Origin: Trebonia sp963737285
GTDB taxonomy: Bacteria > Actinomycetota > Actinomycetes > Streptosporangiales > Streptosporangiaceae
NCBI GenBank assembly: GCA_963737285.1
Contig: CAVTRT010000003.1
Span: forward strand, 2,170,001-2,234,000
Reading direction: 5' to 3'
Length of the DNA: 64,000 nt
The notes under the pieces are model-generated. The model saw nothing but the letters and a program-made list of their open reading frames with translations. It ran no database searches and was not told the DNA's origin. The translations under genes were made by a program, and so were the position numbers. Shown one piece after another: positions 1-9,440 of the stretch. Within the stretch, counting starts at the first letter, position 1. Each line of letters opens with the position of its first letter.

Positions 1-900
1 GAGGAACTGGTCCCTTCGCGGGGCGCGCTGTGAGACCAGGCGGGCGATCTCGTCATACCGCTTGGGGTAGATCATCGCGAACGCGAGGTCCTCAAGCTCC
101 CACTTCACCGTGTTCATGCCGAGCCGGTGGGCGAGCGGGGCGAAGATCTCCAGGGTCTCCCGTGCCTTGCGCTCCTGCTTCTCGCGGGGCAGGTAGCGCA
201 GGGTCCGCATGTTGTGCAGCCGGTCGGCGAGCTTGATGACCAGGACGCGGATGTCGCGCGACATCGCGACCACCATCTTGCGGACGGTCTCGGCCTCGGC
301 TGACTCGCCGTACTTGACCTTGTCCAGCTTGGTGACGCCATCGACCAGGGCCGCGATGTCCTCGCCGAACTCCCCGCGCAGTTCGACCAGCGTGTAGGGA
401 GTGTCCTCGACGGTGTCATGCAGCAGGGCGGCGCAGATCGTCTCGGTGTTCATGCCGAGCTCGGCGAGGATCGTGGCGACCGCGAGGGGATGGGTGATGT
501 ACGGGTCGCCGCTCTTGCGCTTCTGTTCCCGGTGCCAGTAGGCGGCCACCTCGTAGGCACGCTCCACCATCCGGACCTCGGCCTTGGGATGGGTCGCCCG
601 GATGGTCCTGATCAGCGGCTCCAGGACCGGGTTCACGCCGGTCCCCCGCTGGGCACCGAGACGCGCAAGACGACGGCGCACGCCCACGCCGGGCATGACA
701 GCGTTTCCCGGCACGCCCGCATTGCCGGGCGTGCCGGCGCTTGCCTGTGCGCCTGTGCTTCCATGCGTGCCTGAATCGGCCCTCGTCGCCGCTGCCTCCG
801 CCTGATCCGACTGGTCACGGGCCTTCTCGTCGGTCCCGGCCGCGTCATCGACCTGGGCAGCCTTGGCGCTGGCCGTGGTCGTTAGTACATCACCGGCCAC
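1..900 (-). CDS. relA: (p)ppGpp synthetase/hydrolase RelA/SpoT, N-terminal part (runs off left edge)
   Basis: Bifunctional stringent-response enzyme that makes and degrades (p)ppGpp in the cytosol. Only the first 300 codons are in the window. After a low-complexity Ala/Gly/Thr-rich N-terminus comes the HD hydrolase domain, with HDTVEDT visible and, further on, LADRLHNMRTL followed by KQERKARETLEIFAPLAHRLG, all family hallmarks. The synthetase, TGS and ACT domains lie beyond the left edge. I chose the GTG at 900 because AAGGAG sits six bases upstream; an in-frame ATG at 915 has no ribosome-binding site. It is last in the yajC-secD-secF-apt series, the usual actinobacterial order. Identity is certain; the start is an inference. 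Confidence 0.95.
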   Translation of the reverse strand, partial: MAGDVLTTTASAKAAQVDDAAGTDEKARDQSDQAEAAATRADSGTHGSTGAQASAGTPGNAGVPGNAVMPGVGVRRRLARLGAQRGTGVNPVLEPLIRTIRATHPKAEVRMVERAYEVAAYWHREQKRKSGDPYITHPLAVATILAELGMNTETICAALLHDTVEDTPYTLVELRGEFGEDIAALVDGVTKLDKVKYGESAEAETVRKMVVAMSRDIRVLVIKLADRLHNMRTLRYLPREKQERKARETLEIFAPLAHRLGMNTVKWELEDLAFAMIYPKRYDEIARLVSQRAPRRDQFL

Positions 901-952
901 TCGCGCTCCTTGCATCTGCCAGACCACCAGTCTACTTACCGTTGTTAACCGG

Positions 953-966
953 GGGGTAAATACCCC
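953..966 (-). terminator. Short hairpin between apt and relA
   Basis: GGGGTA-AA-TACCCC forms a perfect 6-bp stem in the 122-bp gap between apt and relA. No T-run follows on the minus strand. It may attenuate read-through from the sec-apt operon into relA, or be incidental. Confidence 0.3.
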
Positions 967-1037
967 GTATTCCCGCACGTGCATTTTCCCGTGCGTAACG
1001 GTGTGAACTGGGCAGATGAGCCGAGCGTAGCGGAGGG

Positions 1038-1583
1038 TTATACGGTGAGCAGGGACTTGACCTCCACGCCGGGGAGCTTGTCCCGGCCGGACAGGAAGGA
1101 CAGCTCCATCAGGAAGGCGATGCCGGCGACCGTGCCGCCGGCCCGCTCGATCAGGGCGGCGGTGGCGCAGGCCGTGCCGCCGGTAGCCAGCACGTCATCG
1201 ACGATGAGCACCCGGTCGCCCGGCTGGAAAGCATCCTGGTGGACCTCCAGGATGGCGCTGCCGTACTCCAGATCATATTCCTGGGCGAAGGTCGCGGCAG
1301 GCAGCTTTCCCTTCTTGCGCACCGGGACGAACCCAGCGCCCAGCCGAAGCGCCACCGGGGTGGCCAGGATGAAGCCGCGGGCCTCGATCCCAGCCACCTT
1401 GTCCACCGGTCCGAACGCTCCGGCGAGAGCATCGATGACCGCGCTCAGCGCCCCAGGGTCGGCCAGCAGCGGCGTGATGTCCTTGAACACGACGCCGGGC
1501 TGCGGGTAGTCCGGTACATCACGGATATGGGACGTGATGAGACCGGTTAGGTTCCGTTCTGGGGCGTCCAAGGGCGAAGTCAT
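1038..1583 (-). CDS. apt: Adenine phosphoribosyltransferase
   Basis: Converts adenine and PRPP to AMP in purine salvage. The 181-residue length matches the family. The PRPP-binding loop VLIVDDVLATGGTA is intact and the N-terminal DYPQPGVVFKDITPLL is the classic Apt segment. The ATG start lies seven bases after the secF stop and has AGAGGCGG upstream, so it is co-transcribed with secF. Apt between secF and relA is the standard actinobacterial arrangement. Confidence 0.97.
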   Translation of the reverse strand: MTSPLDAPERNLTGLITSHIRDVPDYPQPGVVFKDITPLLADPGALSAVIDALAGAFGPVDKVAGIEARGFILATPVALRLGAGFVPVRKKGKLPAATFAQEYDLEYGSAILEVHQDAFQPGDRVLIVDDVLATGGTACATAALIERAGGTVAGIAFLMELSFLSGRDKLPGVEVKSLLTV

Positions 1584-1589
1584 GGTCAG

Positions 1590-2807
1590 CTACCGCCTCT
1601 TCCTTCGCTGGTCAGAGCTACCGGTGCCAGGACGGCGGAGCTGCTGCCTGGTGGTCGTCCGGGTGACCGTCGGCTGCGACGATGTCGCCGCAGTGGTCGT
1701 GAACTCGCCTGGCTCGTCCTGCCCGAGGATGGCCTCGGTGTCGTCACGATCCTGCGCGTCCTGGGCGAAATCGCTATCCTCGGTCGCCGCGCTGATCTCA
1801 CCGTTGGCCGCCGCCTCCGCCGCGCGCCTGGCGGCGGCGCGACCACCGGCTTGGCGTCGCTCGACCCGCTCGCGAAGCTTGCGCATGACCGGCTCGCGCT
1901 CCTTGAGGTCGGCGAGCACCGGGGTCGCGATGCACAGCGAGGAGTACGTGCCCGACAGCATGCCGACGAACAGCACCAGCGACAGGTCGTTCAGCGTGCC
2001 GGTACCGAGCAGGGTGCCGCCGATGAACAGGATCGACGCGACCGGGATAAGGGCGGTCAGCGAGGTATTGATCGACCGGACCAGCGTCTGGTTCAGCGCC
2101 AGGTTAGCCGCGTCGCTGTAGGTGGATCGCTCGCTGGTGACCAGGCCGGCGGTATTCTCCCGGACCTTGTCGAAGACGACCACCGTGTCATACAGCGAGT
2201 AGCCGAGGATAGTCAGCAGGCCGATGACCGACGTCGGGCTCACCGAGAAGCCGACCAGCGCGTAGACGCCGACAGTGATCAGGATGTCATGCATCAGCGC
2301 CACGAACGCCGCCACCGCCATCTTCCACTCGAACGCGACCGTCAGGTAGATGACGATCACGATCAGGAAGATGATGAGGGCCTCGACGGCCTTGGTGGTG
2401 ATGCTGCTGCCCCAGCTCGGCCCGACGAACTCGACGTTCATGGCACTGGCCGAGACGTGGAAAGCGGCCTGCAGCGCGGCTTGTACCTTCTCGGCGACGC
2501 CTGTTGGCAGCTGGCCAACCGTGACCTGCCAGTCCTTCGGGCCGCCGAGGTACTGGGCGGATGAGCTGCCGCCGCCCGCATTGCTGATCACCCGGGAGAT
2601 AGCATTCGCGGTGGTCTTGGCGGGGAACTGGAAGACCGAGCCGCCCTTGAACTCCACGGAGAAGTTGAGGCCGCGGATCGCCACGGCGGCGGCACTGACC
2701 ACCAGGATTATCCCGGAGATCAGGTACCACATCTTCTGACGGCTGACGATGTTAACCGAGATCTCGCCCCGGTACAGCCGCCCTGGGATCTGGCCTAGGC
2801 GCGCCAT
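1590..2807 (-). CDS. secF: Protein translocase subunit SecF
   Basis: Membrane subunit of SecDF, which uses the proton gradient to help pull proteins out of the SecYEG channel. 405 residues. An N-terminal membrane segment (WYLISGIILVVSAAAVAI) is followed by a periplasmic domain and a five-helix block with the RND-type motifs SVTVIGLLTILGYSLYDTVV-like (here SPTSVIGLLTILGYSLYDTV) and RSINTSLTALIPVASILFIGG. The tail is charged and rich in Ala, Glu and Asp, typical of actinobacteria. The ATG begins one base after the secD stop, so the two are translationally coupled. A longer in-frame extension to 2963 would overlap secD and is rejected. Confidence 0.96.
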   Translation of the reverse strand: MARLGQIPGRLYRGEISVNIVSRQKMWYLISGIILVVSAAAVAIRGLNFSVEFKGGSVFQFPAKTTANAISRVISNAGGGSSSAQYLGGPKDWQVTVGQLPTGVAEKVQAALQAAFHVSASAMNVEFVGPSWGSSITTKAVEALIIFLIVIVIYLTVAFEWKMAVAAFVALMHDILITVGVYALVGFSVSPTSVIGLLTILGYSLYDTVVVFDKVRENTAGLVTSERSTYSDAANLALNQTLVRSINTSLTALIPVASILFIGGTLLGTGTLNDLSLVLFVGMLSGTYSSLCIATPVLADLKEREPVMRKLRERVERRQAGGRAAARRAAEAAANGEISAATEDSDFAQDAQDRDDTEAILGQDEPGEFTTTAATSSQPTVTRTTTRQQLRRPGTGSSDQRRKRR

Positions 2808-2808
2808 C

Positions 2809-4834
2809 TCATGCCTCCGTCGGGGTCGAGGCGCCGGTTGTTGACCCGGCCGCGGAGCCGGTTGTGGTGCTGCTCGCGGGCCGCGCGGTGCTGCCCGCCC
2901 GCTGGATGCGAACCGTCCGCCGACCTCGCCACGGGCTCTTGGCACCCAGGCGCGCCGGATCAAGACCAGACCACTTGTGCCCGCCGCCGAAGAACTTGGT
3001 TCCGGCCAGCAGGGTGACCATTGGCTTGGTGAACAGGAACACCACGAGCACGTCGATGAGCGTGGTCAGGCCGAGGGTGTAGGCGAAGCCCTGCACGTCG
3101 CTGACGGCGAAGTGGTACAGCAGGACGGCCGCGAGGAACGACACCGTGTCGGACACTAGGATGGTCCGCCGGGCACGCTTCCAGCCGCTTTCCACCGCCG
3201 GGCGTAGCGACTTGCCTTCCCGGACCTCGTCACGCAATCGCTCGAAGAACACGATGAACGAGTCCGCGGTGATGCCGATCGCGACGATGAGGCCGGCGAT
3301 GCCAGACAGCTCCATCGTGAAGTTCTGGTACCGGCTCAAGAGGACGACCGCGAGGTAGGCAAGCAGGCCGGCGATGAGCAGGCTGGAGACCGACACGATG
3401 CCCAGGCCCCGGTAGTACATGAACAGGTAGATGATCACCAAGATGAGGCCGATGATCCCGGCGACGAGGCCCGCGACCAGCGAGTCGTGGCCGAGCGACG
3501 CGGAGATCGAGCTCACGTCCTGCTGGGTGAACGTCAGCGGCAGCGAGCCGAACTTCAAGACGTCGGCGAACTGGTTCGCCTGAGCCTGGGTGAAGCCGGC
3601 TGTCCCGCCGCCGGTGATCTGCACCTGCCCGGTGGTAATCGGCTCCTGCGTGACCGGGGCGGACTGGACATCGCCGTCGAGCACGACCGCAGTCTCCGCG
3701 AGCACCTCGTCGTTGATGTCGGTGCTGCTGGCCTCGTACGCGGTGTAGTGGTCGTTGTACTGGTTGGTGGTCAGCGTGCCGAACGCCGAGGCTGCCTTGC
3801 CGTTGAGGGTCAGGTCGACGACGTACTGGTCATTGTTCTGCAGCAGGTTGACCGTGACGTTCGTGATGGCCCCGCCCTGGAAGACGGCCGGCCCTAGGAC
3901 GTACTTGGTGCCGCTGGGGTCGCACGAGACGGTCTGGCTGCTGAAGTCGTTGTACTGGGCGCCGGAGTCCGCGTAGTGGACCGTTGACTTCCAGGAGTCG
4001 TTGACCGAGTTGGCGTTGCTGCTCGGCGTGCACACCTCTTCGTCGAACAGCTTCATGGTGGCCGCGTTGACCTCGGAGGAGTCACCGTAGGTCGTCGGCG
4101 CGGTCGCGGTGGCGGACGCGGACGGGGTGGCGGACGGCGTGGCGGCGGCCGTAGCGGTCGAGGCGACCTTGGCGGTGGAGGTGGCCGAGGGCGTAGTACT
4201 GCTAGACGCGGCGGTAGACGACGAGGCCAGCGGCTTGATGTATGCCGTCGTCCCGGCCTTCGTGGCGCTGCTGCTCGGCGTCGGGGTGGTCCCCGCCGAC
4301 GGGTTCGGCGTCGTCGAGCTGCTCGGCGTCGTCGAGCTGCTGGTGCTCGGCGTTGCCGTGCCGCTGGCCTTGGCCGTCGGCGCGGCGGACGGGTTCGCCG
4401 ACGGACTGGTCGCCGGCACCTGGTAGGCGCTCCTCCAGCAGCACCGGGCGGAACGCCATCTGCGCGGTGGTGCTGATCAGGTTGATGACGTCCTGCGCAG
4501 CCTTGCCTGGCACCGAGACGGTGATCAGGTTGCTGCCCTCTTGCTCGATGACAGCACCGGAGTTACCGGTGCCGTTCACCCGGTTGTTCAGAACCTGGAT
4601 TGCCTGCGCCATCTCGCCAGCTTGCGGCGGCTTGCCGTTGACGGTCTGCGCCTTGAGCGTCACCTGGGTGCCGCTGGACAGGTCAAGGCCAAGCCCGACC
4701 TTGAACTGGTTGTGCCACTTGCCTGGGGTGAGCGTCGCCGATCCGAGGATCGCGATCAGCATGACCAGGATGATCACGGCCAAGCCGGCCAGCGCTCGCT
4801 TTGGGTGCGGAGCGCTTCTGCTAGGGGGAGCCAC
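2809..4834 (-). CDS. secD: Protein translocase subunit SecD, reading frame interrupted
   Basis: Partner of SecF in the SecDF export motor. The first part, from GTG 4834, has an N-terminal membrane anchor and the SecD signature GLGLDLSSGTQVTLKA, and runs to FRPVLLE. At GGAGGAG (4430-4436) the frame is lost; the rest, SAYQVPATSPSANPS onward, continues one base later. It has a roughly 100-residue Ser/Thr/Pro/Ala linker, the P1-type domain and the transmembrane block with GIAGLIVAIGITADSFIVFFERLRDE. Removing one G restores about 675 codons. SecD matters for normal growth and both halves are fully conserved, so a sequence error is the simplest explanation. A true insertion or programmed +1 shift is possible. 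Confidence 0.9.
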
Positions 4835-4883
4835 TTGTCGCCTGCCTCTTAGCTTGCTTCGTTGCGTTTGGAGCTAGCGTCCG

Positions 4884-5378
4884 TTAATCCTGCTTGCGGC
4901 CGGTGGCCTGCTCGTACACCGTCTCGGCGTCGTCGGCGTCGTCGGTGTCCTCCAGATCCTCGCCGGCCTCGGCGTCGAAGTCCACTTCGGTGACCTCGGC
5001 GTCGGTCTCGTCTTCGCCCTGCTCGTCTGCCGTGTACCCGGTCTCGTCCTCATCCACGGTAGGCGCCTCACCCGGTGAAACCACGTCCATGATCGCGCGC
5101 TTCATGTAGCGCACCTCGATACCTGGCGCAACCTCAAGGACAACGTCGTCACCGTCAACGTCGACCACCGTCGCGTACATGCCGGCGGTCGTCCGTACCC
5201 GCGCACCGGGTGTGACGGTGTTCTGCTGCTGCGCGGCCTGCTGCTTACGGCGCTGCTGGGGCCGGATCATGAGGAAGTAGAGCGCGGCGAAGATCACCAC
5301 GATGAACAGGATGAAGGTGAACGACGAGCTGCTCGACTTGCTGGTCGACGCTGCGGCGGCGAGAACGTTATTCCCCAT
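4884..5378 (-). CDS. yajC: Preprotein translocase subunit YajC
   Basis: Small single-span membrane protein of the SecDF-YajC complex. 164 residues: a Ser-rich N-terminus, one membrane helix (FTFILFIVVIFAALYFLMI) followed by RPQQRRKQQ, then the YajC core GARVRTTAGMYATVVDVDGDDVVLEVAPGIEVRYMKRAI written here in parts. The Asp/Glu-rich C-terminus is extended compared with the usual 85-110 residues. The ATG at 5378 has GGAAGGAAG upstream; a longer in-frame extension is rejected for lack of such a site. First gene of the yajC-secD-secF-apt operon. Confidence 0.94.
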   Translation of the reverse strand: MGNNVLAAAASTSKSSSSSFTFILFIVVIFAALYFLMIRPQQRRKQQAAQQQNTVTPGARVRTTAGMYATVVDVDGDDVVLEVAPGIEVRYMKRAIMDVVSPGEAPTVDEDETGYTADEQGEDETDAEVTEVDFDAEAGEDLEDTDDADDAETVYEQATGRKQD

Positions 5379-5552
5379 TCGGGGGCTTCCTTCCGGTTGA
5401 CTTTCGCTGGCTTGCTGGCACCGCCGGGACCGGTGGAGGACCCGTGGGCCACTGCCAGCCTTGCGCAGTGTAGCGGCGCGCGTTAAACGCACATACACCC
5501 TATGATGTTTCCACGCTGATCGTGACCGGGCTGGTATCTACTAAGACGGCTG

Positions 5553-6635
5553 TCAATCAAATAGGGTTGACGCCTCGGTCGACGTTGGCGGGCTGAGGCC
5601 GAGATGCTCCCAGCCGGCTCGGGTGGCGACCCTGCCGCGCGGTGTCCTGGCGAGCAGCCCCAGCCGGACAAGGAACGGCTCTGCGACCACTTCTACCGTC
5701 TCTGCCTCCTCCGCCGCCGCGATCGCGAGGGTGGAAAGGCCGACCGGGCCGCCGCCGAATTTCGTGATCAGCGCCCCGAGGACAGCCCGGTCCAGCCGGT
5801 CCAGGCCCATCTCGTCCACTTCATACAACTCCAGGGCGGCCCGAGTGATTTCCCTGTTGACCATCCCATCGGCCTTGACCTCGGCGAAGTCGCGGACCCG
5901 GCGCAACAACCGGTTGGCTATTCGGGGGGTGCCGCGAGATCGCAGGCCAAGCTCGGCGACAGCGTCGTCGTCGATCCGGACGCCCAGCAACCCGGCAGAC
6001 CGGCGGACGATGACGCCCAGTTCCTCGGGGGTGTAGAAGTCCAGGTGGGCAGTGAAGCCGAACCTGTCCCGCAGCGGCGCGGGCAGCAGCCCGGCCCGCG
6101 TGGTCGCGCCTACCAGCGTGAACGGGGCGATGTCCAGCGGGATCGCGGTCGCGCCTGGCCCCTTGCCGACGACGATGTCGACCCGGAAGTCTTCCATCGC
6201 CAGGTACAGCATCTCCTCGGCGGGGCGGGCTAGCCGGTGGATCTCGTCGATGAAGACGACCTCGCCCTCGCCCAGCGTGGACAGCACCGCCGCGAGGTCT
6301 CCTGAGCGCTCGATCGCCGGCCCGGAGGTGAGCCGCAGCGGCGCCCCGAGCTCGGCGGCGATGATCATGGCGATCGTCGTCTTGCCCAGTCCCGGCGGCC
6401 CGGACATCAGCACGTGGTCTGGTGGCCGACCGCGCCGCAGCGCGCCGCGCAGCAGCAGCGACAACTGCTCACGCACCCGCGCCTGCCCGACGAAGTCATC
6501 GAGCCGCTTGGGCCGCAGCGCGCCCTCGATCGTCCGGTCGTCAATGTCGGCGAGCGGGGACACGACGTCGTCACCAGCCCGCCTTCGGGCAAGCTCAGCC
6601 TCCTCGGCCCGCGTCAGGGCCTGGTCAGGTTCCAC
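5553..6635 (-). CDS. ruvB: Holliday junction branch migration helicase RuvB
   Basis: AAA+ motor that drives branch migration with RuvA. 360 residues. Walker A GPPGLGKTT and Walker B VVFIDEIHRL are present, as are sensor 1 (VGATTRAGLLPAPLRDRFG, with the Arg finger) and the C-terminal winged helix (LITKFGGGPVGLSTLA). The GTG start is three bases after the ruvA stop. Confidence 0.98.
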   Translation of the reverse strand: MEPDQALTRAEEAELARRRAGDDVVSPLADIDDRTIEGALRPKRLDDFVGQARVREQLSLLLRGALRRGRPPDHVLMSGPPGLGKTTIAMIIAAELGAPLRLTSGPAIERSGDLAAVLSTLGEGEVVFIDEIHRLARPAEEMLYLAMEDFRVDIVVGKGPGATAIPLDIAPFTLVGATTRAGLLPAPLRDRFGFTAHLDFYTPEELGVIVRRSAGLLGVRIDDDAVAELGLRSRGTPRIANRLLRRVRDFAEVKADGMVNREITRAALELYEVDEMGLDRLDRAVLGALITKFGGGPVGLSTLAIAAAEEAETVEVVAEPFLVRLGLLARTPRGRVATRAGWEHLGLSPPTSTEASTLFD

Positions 6636-6638
6636 CCG

Positions 6639-7259
6639 TTACGCCTTGCTCAGCTTCCGCAGGGCCGCGCGCAGGGCGGTGGCCACCTCAGGGACGGTGC
6701 CCGCCTCGGCGTGCTCGGCCTCGACCGCGATTATGGCCGCCTCGGCATCGCGCGCCGACCAGCCCAGGTTGACAAGGCCGGACTGGACCTGGTCTCGCCA
6801 CGAGGCGACGACGGGCCGGCCGCCGCCGACCGGCCCGGCAATGACCGCGCCGTCGCCTGGGTCGCCCAGCTTCCCGGCGAGCTCAAGCACGATCCGCTGG
6901 GCGCCCTTCTTGCCGATGCCGGGGACCATCGTGAGCGCGTTCAGGTCTTCGGTCGCGACCGCGCGGCGCAGCGCGTCCGGAGAGTGCACGGCCAGCATCG
7001 CCAGCGCCAGCCGCGGCCCGACGCCAGTGGCCGTCTGGAGCAGTTCGAAGACATTGCGCTCATCGTCGGTACCGAAGCCGAACAGCGTCAGCGAGTCCTC
7101 CCGGACCACCAGCGCCGTCGCGACCCGGGCAGCCTCGCCGGGCTTCAGCGACGCGAGGGTGTCCGGCGTGCACTGCACCCGCAGCCCCACGCCGCCCACA
7201 TCGATGACAGCCCCGTCCGGGCCGATCCCCGCCACGGTCCCCACTAGGTGCGCGATCAT
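6639..7259 (-). CDS. ruvA: Holliday junction branch migration protein RuvA
   Basis: Tetrameric junction-binding partner of RuvB. 206 residues: N-terminal OB-fold beginning MIAHLVGTVAGIGPDGAVID, tandem helix-hairpin-helix motifs (GVGPRLALAML and VPGIGKKGAQRIVLEL) and the C-terminal RuvB-contact domain (LVNLGWSARDAEAAI). It lies 30 bases downstream of ruvC in the ruvCAB operon. Confidence 0.97.
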   Translation of the reverse strand: MIAHLVGTVAGIGPDGAVIDVGGVGLRVQCTPDTLASLKPGEAARVATALVVREDSLTLFGFGTDDERNVFELLQTATGVGPRLALAMLAVHSPDALRRAVATEDLNALTMVPGIGKKGAQRIVLELAGKLGDPGDGAVIAGPVGGGRPVVASWRDQVQSGLVNLGWSARDAEAAIIAVEAEHAEAGTVPEVATALRAALRKLSKA

Positions 7260-7289
7260 GGTTTCCTCCAGTTCACGCTGTTGCCCCGT

Positions 7290-7835
7290 TCACCGTTGCG
7301 CCTCCGCTCGCGCTAGGGCTGCCCGCCGCAGGATGGCGCTGTCTCGCCACAGGTGGCAGATCGCCAGCGCCAGGGCGTCCGCCGCGTCCGCGGGGCTTGG
7401 GCGCTCGTCTAGCCGCAGCAGCCGGGTCACCATTGTGGTCACCTGGTCCTTGTCCGCGCGCCCGTTTCCGGTTACTGCCGCCTTGACCTCGCTCGGCGTG
7501 TGCAGCGTCACCGGCAGTCCGCGGCGCGCGGCGCTCACGATGGCCACTGCGCCGGCCTGGGCGGTGCCCATCACCGTCCGCACGTTGTGCTGGCTGAACA
7601 CTCGCTCGACCGCCACCGTGTCCGGCTGGTACTCATCCAGCCAGCGCTCGACCTCGGTCTGGATCGCCAGCAGCCGCGCCGCGATATCGTCTTCGGCCCC
7701 GGTGCGGATCACCCCGACCGCCACCAGCTTCGGTGGCTTGCCGGGCACCCCGTCCACTACCCCGAGCCCGCACCGCGTCAGTCCTGGGTCGACGCCCATC
7801 ACCCGGATGGGCCGTCGCTGCGCATAAGCCGCCAT
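7290..7835 (-). CDS. ruvC: Crossover junction endodeoxyribonuclease RuvC
   Basis: Resolves Holliday junctions by paired nicks. 181 residues with the acidic catalytic residues in place: VDPGLTRCG, VERVFSQHNVRTVMG and, near the end, DAADALALAICH. First gene of ruvCAB. In most actinobacteria yebC lies directly upstream; here a plus-strand ATPase gene separates them, so the leftward half of the promoter at 7966-8010 may now drive ruvCAB. Confidence 0.96.
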   Translation of the reverse strand: MAAYAQRRPIRVMGVDPGLTRCGLGVVDGVPGKPPKLVAVGVIRTGAEDDIAARLLAIQTEVERWLDEYQPDTVAVERVFSQHNVRTVMGTAQAGAVAIVSAARRGLPVTLHTPSEVKAAVTGNGRADKDQVTTMVTRLLRLDERPSPADAADALALAICHLWRDSAILRRAALARAEAQR

Positions 7836-7965
7836 ACGCGTGCGTCACCATCCCATCACCGGCCAGCGAACATCTGTTCGCCTACGCTACCGCGTCTGGA
7901 CCCGAGATGTCGCGTACCCCGCCCGGCGCGCCGTCCAGGGACCAAGCTTCTCGGTCGTCCTACAA

Positions 7966-8010
7966 AAAGTATAGTTTTTTTGATGCTGCCTGACAAAGAA
8001 ACTATACTTT
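7966..8010. promoter_or_regulatory. Symmetric divergent promoter with 12-bp inverted repeat
   Basis: AAAGTATAGTTT (7966-7977) and AAACTATACTTT (7999-8010) are perfect inverted repeats 21 bp apart in an AT-rich patch. Rightward: TTGATG, 17 bp, TATACT (8003-8008), seven bases before the ATG at 8015, implying a leaderless mRNA. Leftward: TTGTCA (from 7996), 17 bp, TATACT (from 7974), about 130 bp upstream of ruvC. The repeats coincide with both -10 boxes, so a protein bound there would shut both promoters. All of this is read directly; activity is inferred. Confidence 0.7.
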
Positions 8011-8014
8011 CTTC

Positions 8015-9424
8015 ATGAAGGCTGGAGACATACAACTCAGTCTGGCTGAGTCAAACCGTTGGTGGCGATCCAGTAACTGGCAGGACGCCGACCCTGACCT
8101 GCGCCGGGCACGCCAAGCCCCGTTCACCTATCGGTCTGGCTGTCTGTCCAACCTGGCCGTCGGCGGGCTCTACATCTTGCGCGGGCCGCGCCGGGTCGGC
8201 AAGAGCACGGAGATCAAGTACGCAATCGCAGACCTCATCGCGGGCGGTGTGCCCCCGCGGAACATCATCCACGCGGCCGTAGACGGCTGGCGCTCAGGAG
8301 ACCTGCGCACGCTCATCAACAGCGCCCGGACGACCTTCCTCGCAGGCGTGACCGGCCCTCGTTACTGGTTCATCGATGAGATCAGCAGCGTGATTGGCGA
8401 CTGGCCGAACGTGATCAAGAGCCTGCGGGACAACAACGCGGACTTTGCCGACGATACGGTCGTCTTGACGGGTTCGTCCGCAGCGCAGCTGCACGAGGTG
8501 CGGAAGGCGTTCGCGGGCCGACGCGGGCAGGCTGAGCGCAGTGACCGAGTCATGCTGCCAATGAGCTTTACCGATTTCGCCCGGCTCGCACTGGCGGACC
8601 TGCCTGACATCATCGCAGTTCCGCCAGCCGATCTCGCAGCGGCCGACCTGCGTACGCGCGTGGGCGACCTGCTTCCGTTCCTCAACGACCTACTGGGCCT
8701 GTGGGAGGCATACCTGCGTGTGGGTGGCTTTCCGCAAGCCGTAACCGGCTGGCGTACCACGGGCGATGTGGAGCCCGCGTTCCTGCAGGCGATGTGGGAC
8801 GTCGTGTACGGCGGCGCCATCAATACCGCGCGATTTTCCGCCCCGCAGACTCTCACCATGCTGTCGGCCCTTGCCACGAACCTGTGCTCTCCACTGAACG
8901 TTTCCGATCTCGCCCGTGACGTGGACGCGGCGTTCTCCACGGTCAAGACTCGACTCAATGACCTCGCCGAGACCTTCCTCCTGTGGCCTTGCCACCGGGA
9001 GCAGGGACTTCTTCCGAAGCTGAACGCCCAAGCTAAGTGGTACTTCAGCGACCCTGTGATCGCACGACTCGCAGCCGCCCGCGGCCATGGGCACGAGCCG
9101 GATCTCACGCAACTGAGCGAGCAACAGATCGGCATAGCGCTGCTGCGGGCAGTAGACGCGACCACCGTCGGCTCGGTAGACGAGTACTCGTCGCTGCTGT
9201 ACTACCGAAACGCCACTGGCGCGGAGATCGACTTCGTGGGGCGAGCACTTGGCAAGACCGCCGTGGAGAGCAAGTACTCAGACGATGACCGCTGGGGCAG
9301 GACACGGCAGACCTTCCTGGCAGCACCCTGGCACGGCATCGTGGCCAGCAGGTCAGCGACGAACTGGGACAACGGAATGTCCGTCATGCCCGCCGCGATC
9401 TTCGCGCTCCTCATCGGAGGCTGA
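8015..9424 (+). CDS. AAA+ ATPase with DUF4143-type C-terminal domain
   Basis: 469 residues. The AAA_14-type ATPase core has Walker A LRGPRRVGKST (about residues 58-67) and Walker B YWFIDEIS (about 117-124), then sensor-like VVLTGSSA. The C-terminal domain ends with NATGAEIDFVG and AVESKYSDD, the D...ExK pattern of the PD-(D/E)xK-like fold in DUF4143 proteins. Cellular role is unknown; such genes are scattered, often isolated and horizontally moved. It is the only plus-strand gene in the first 14 kb, splits the conserved yebC-ruvC junction and is probably translated from a leaderless transcript. Confidence 0.85.
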   Translation: MKAGDIQLSLAESNRWWRSSNWQDADPDLRRARQAPFTYRSGCLSNLAVGGLYILRGPRRVGKSTEIKYAIADLIAGGVPPRNIIHAAVDGWRSGDLRTLINSARTTFLAGVTGPRYWFIDEISSVIGDWPNVIKSLRDNNADFADDTVVLTGSSAAQLHEVRKAFAGRRGQAERSDRVMLPMSFTDFARLALADLPDIIAVPPADLAAADLRTRVGDLLPFLNDLLGLWEAYLRVGGFPQAVTGWRTTGDVEPAFLQAMWDVVYGGAINTARFSAPQTLTMLSALATNLCSPLNVSDLARDVDAAFSTVKTRLNDLAETFLLWPCHREQGLLPKLNAQAKWYFSDPVIARLAAARGHGHEPDLTQLSEQQIGIALLRAVDATTVGSVDEYSSLLYYRNATGAEIDFVGRALGKTAVESKYSDDDRWGRTRQTFLAAPWHGIVASRSATNWDNGMSVMPAAIFALLIGG

Positions 9425-9440
9425 CGCGCCGACCTGACAG

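Noticed and set aside
4202..4440. Programmed +1 frameshift in secD
   Set aside because: No slippery codon, stop codon or stimulatory structure of a known type at the shift site, and other genes in the window show the same kind of break at G/C runs.
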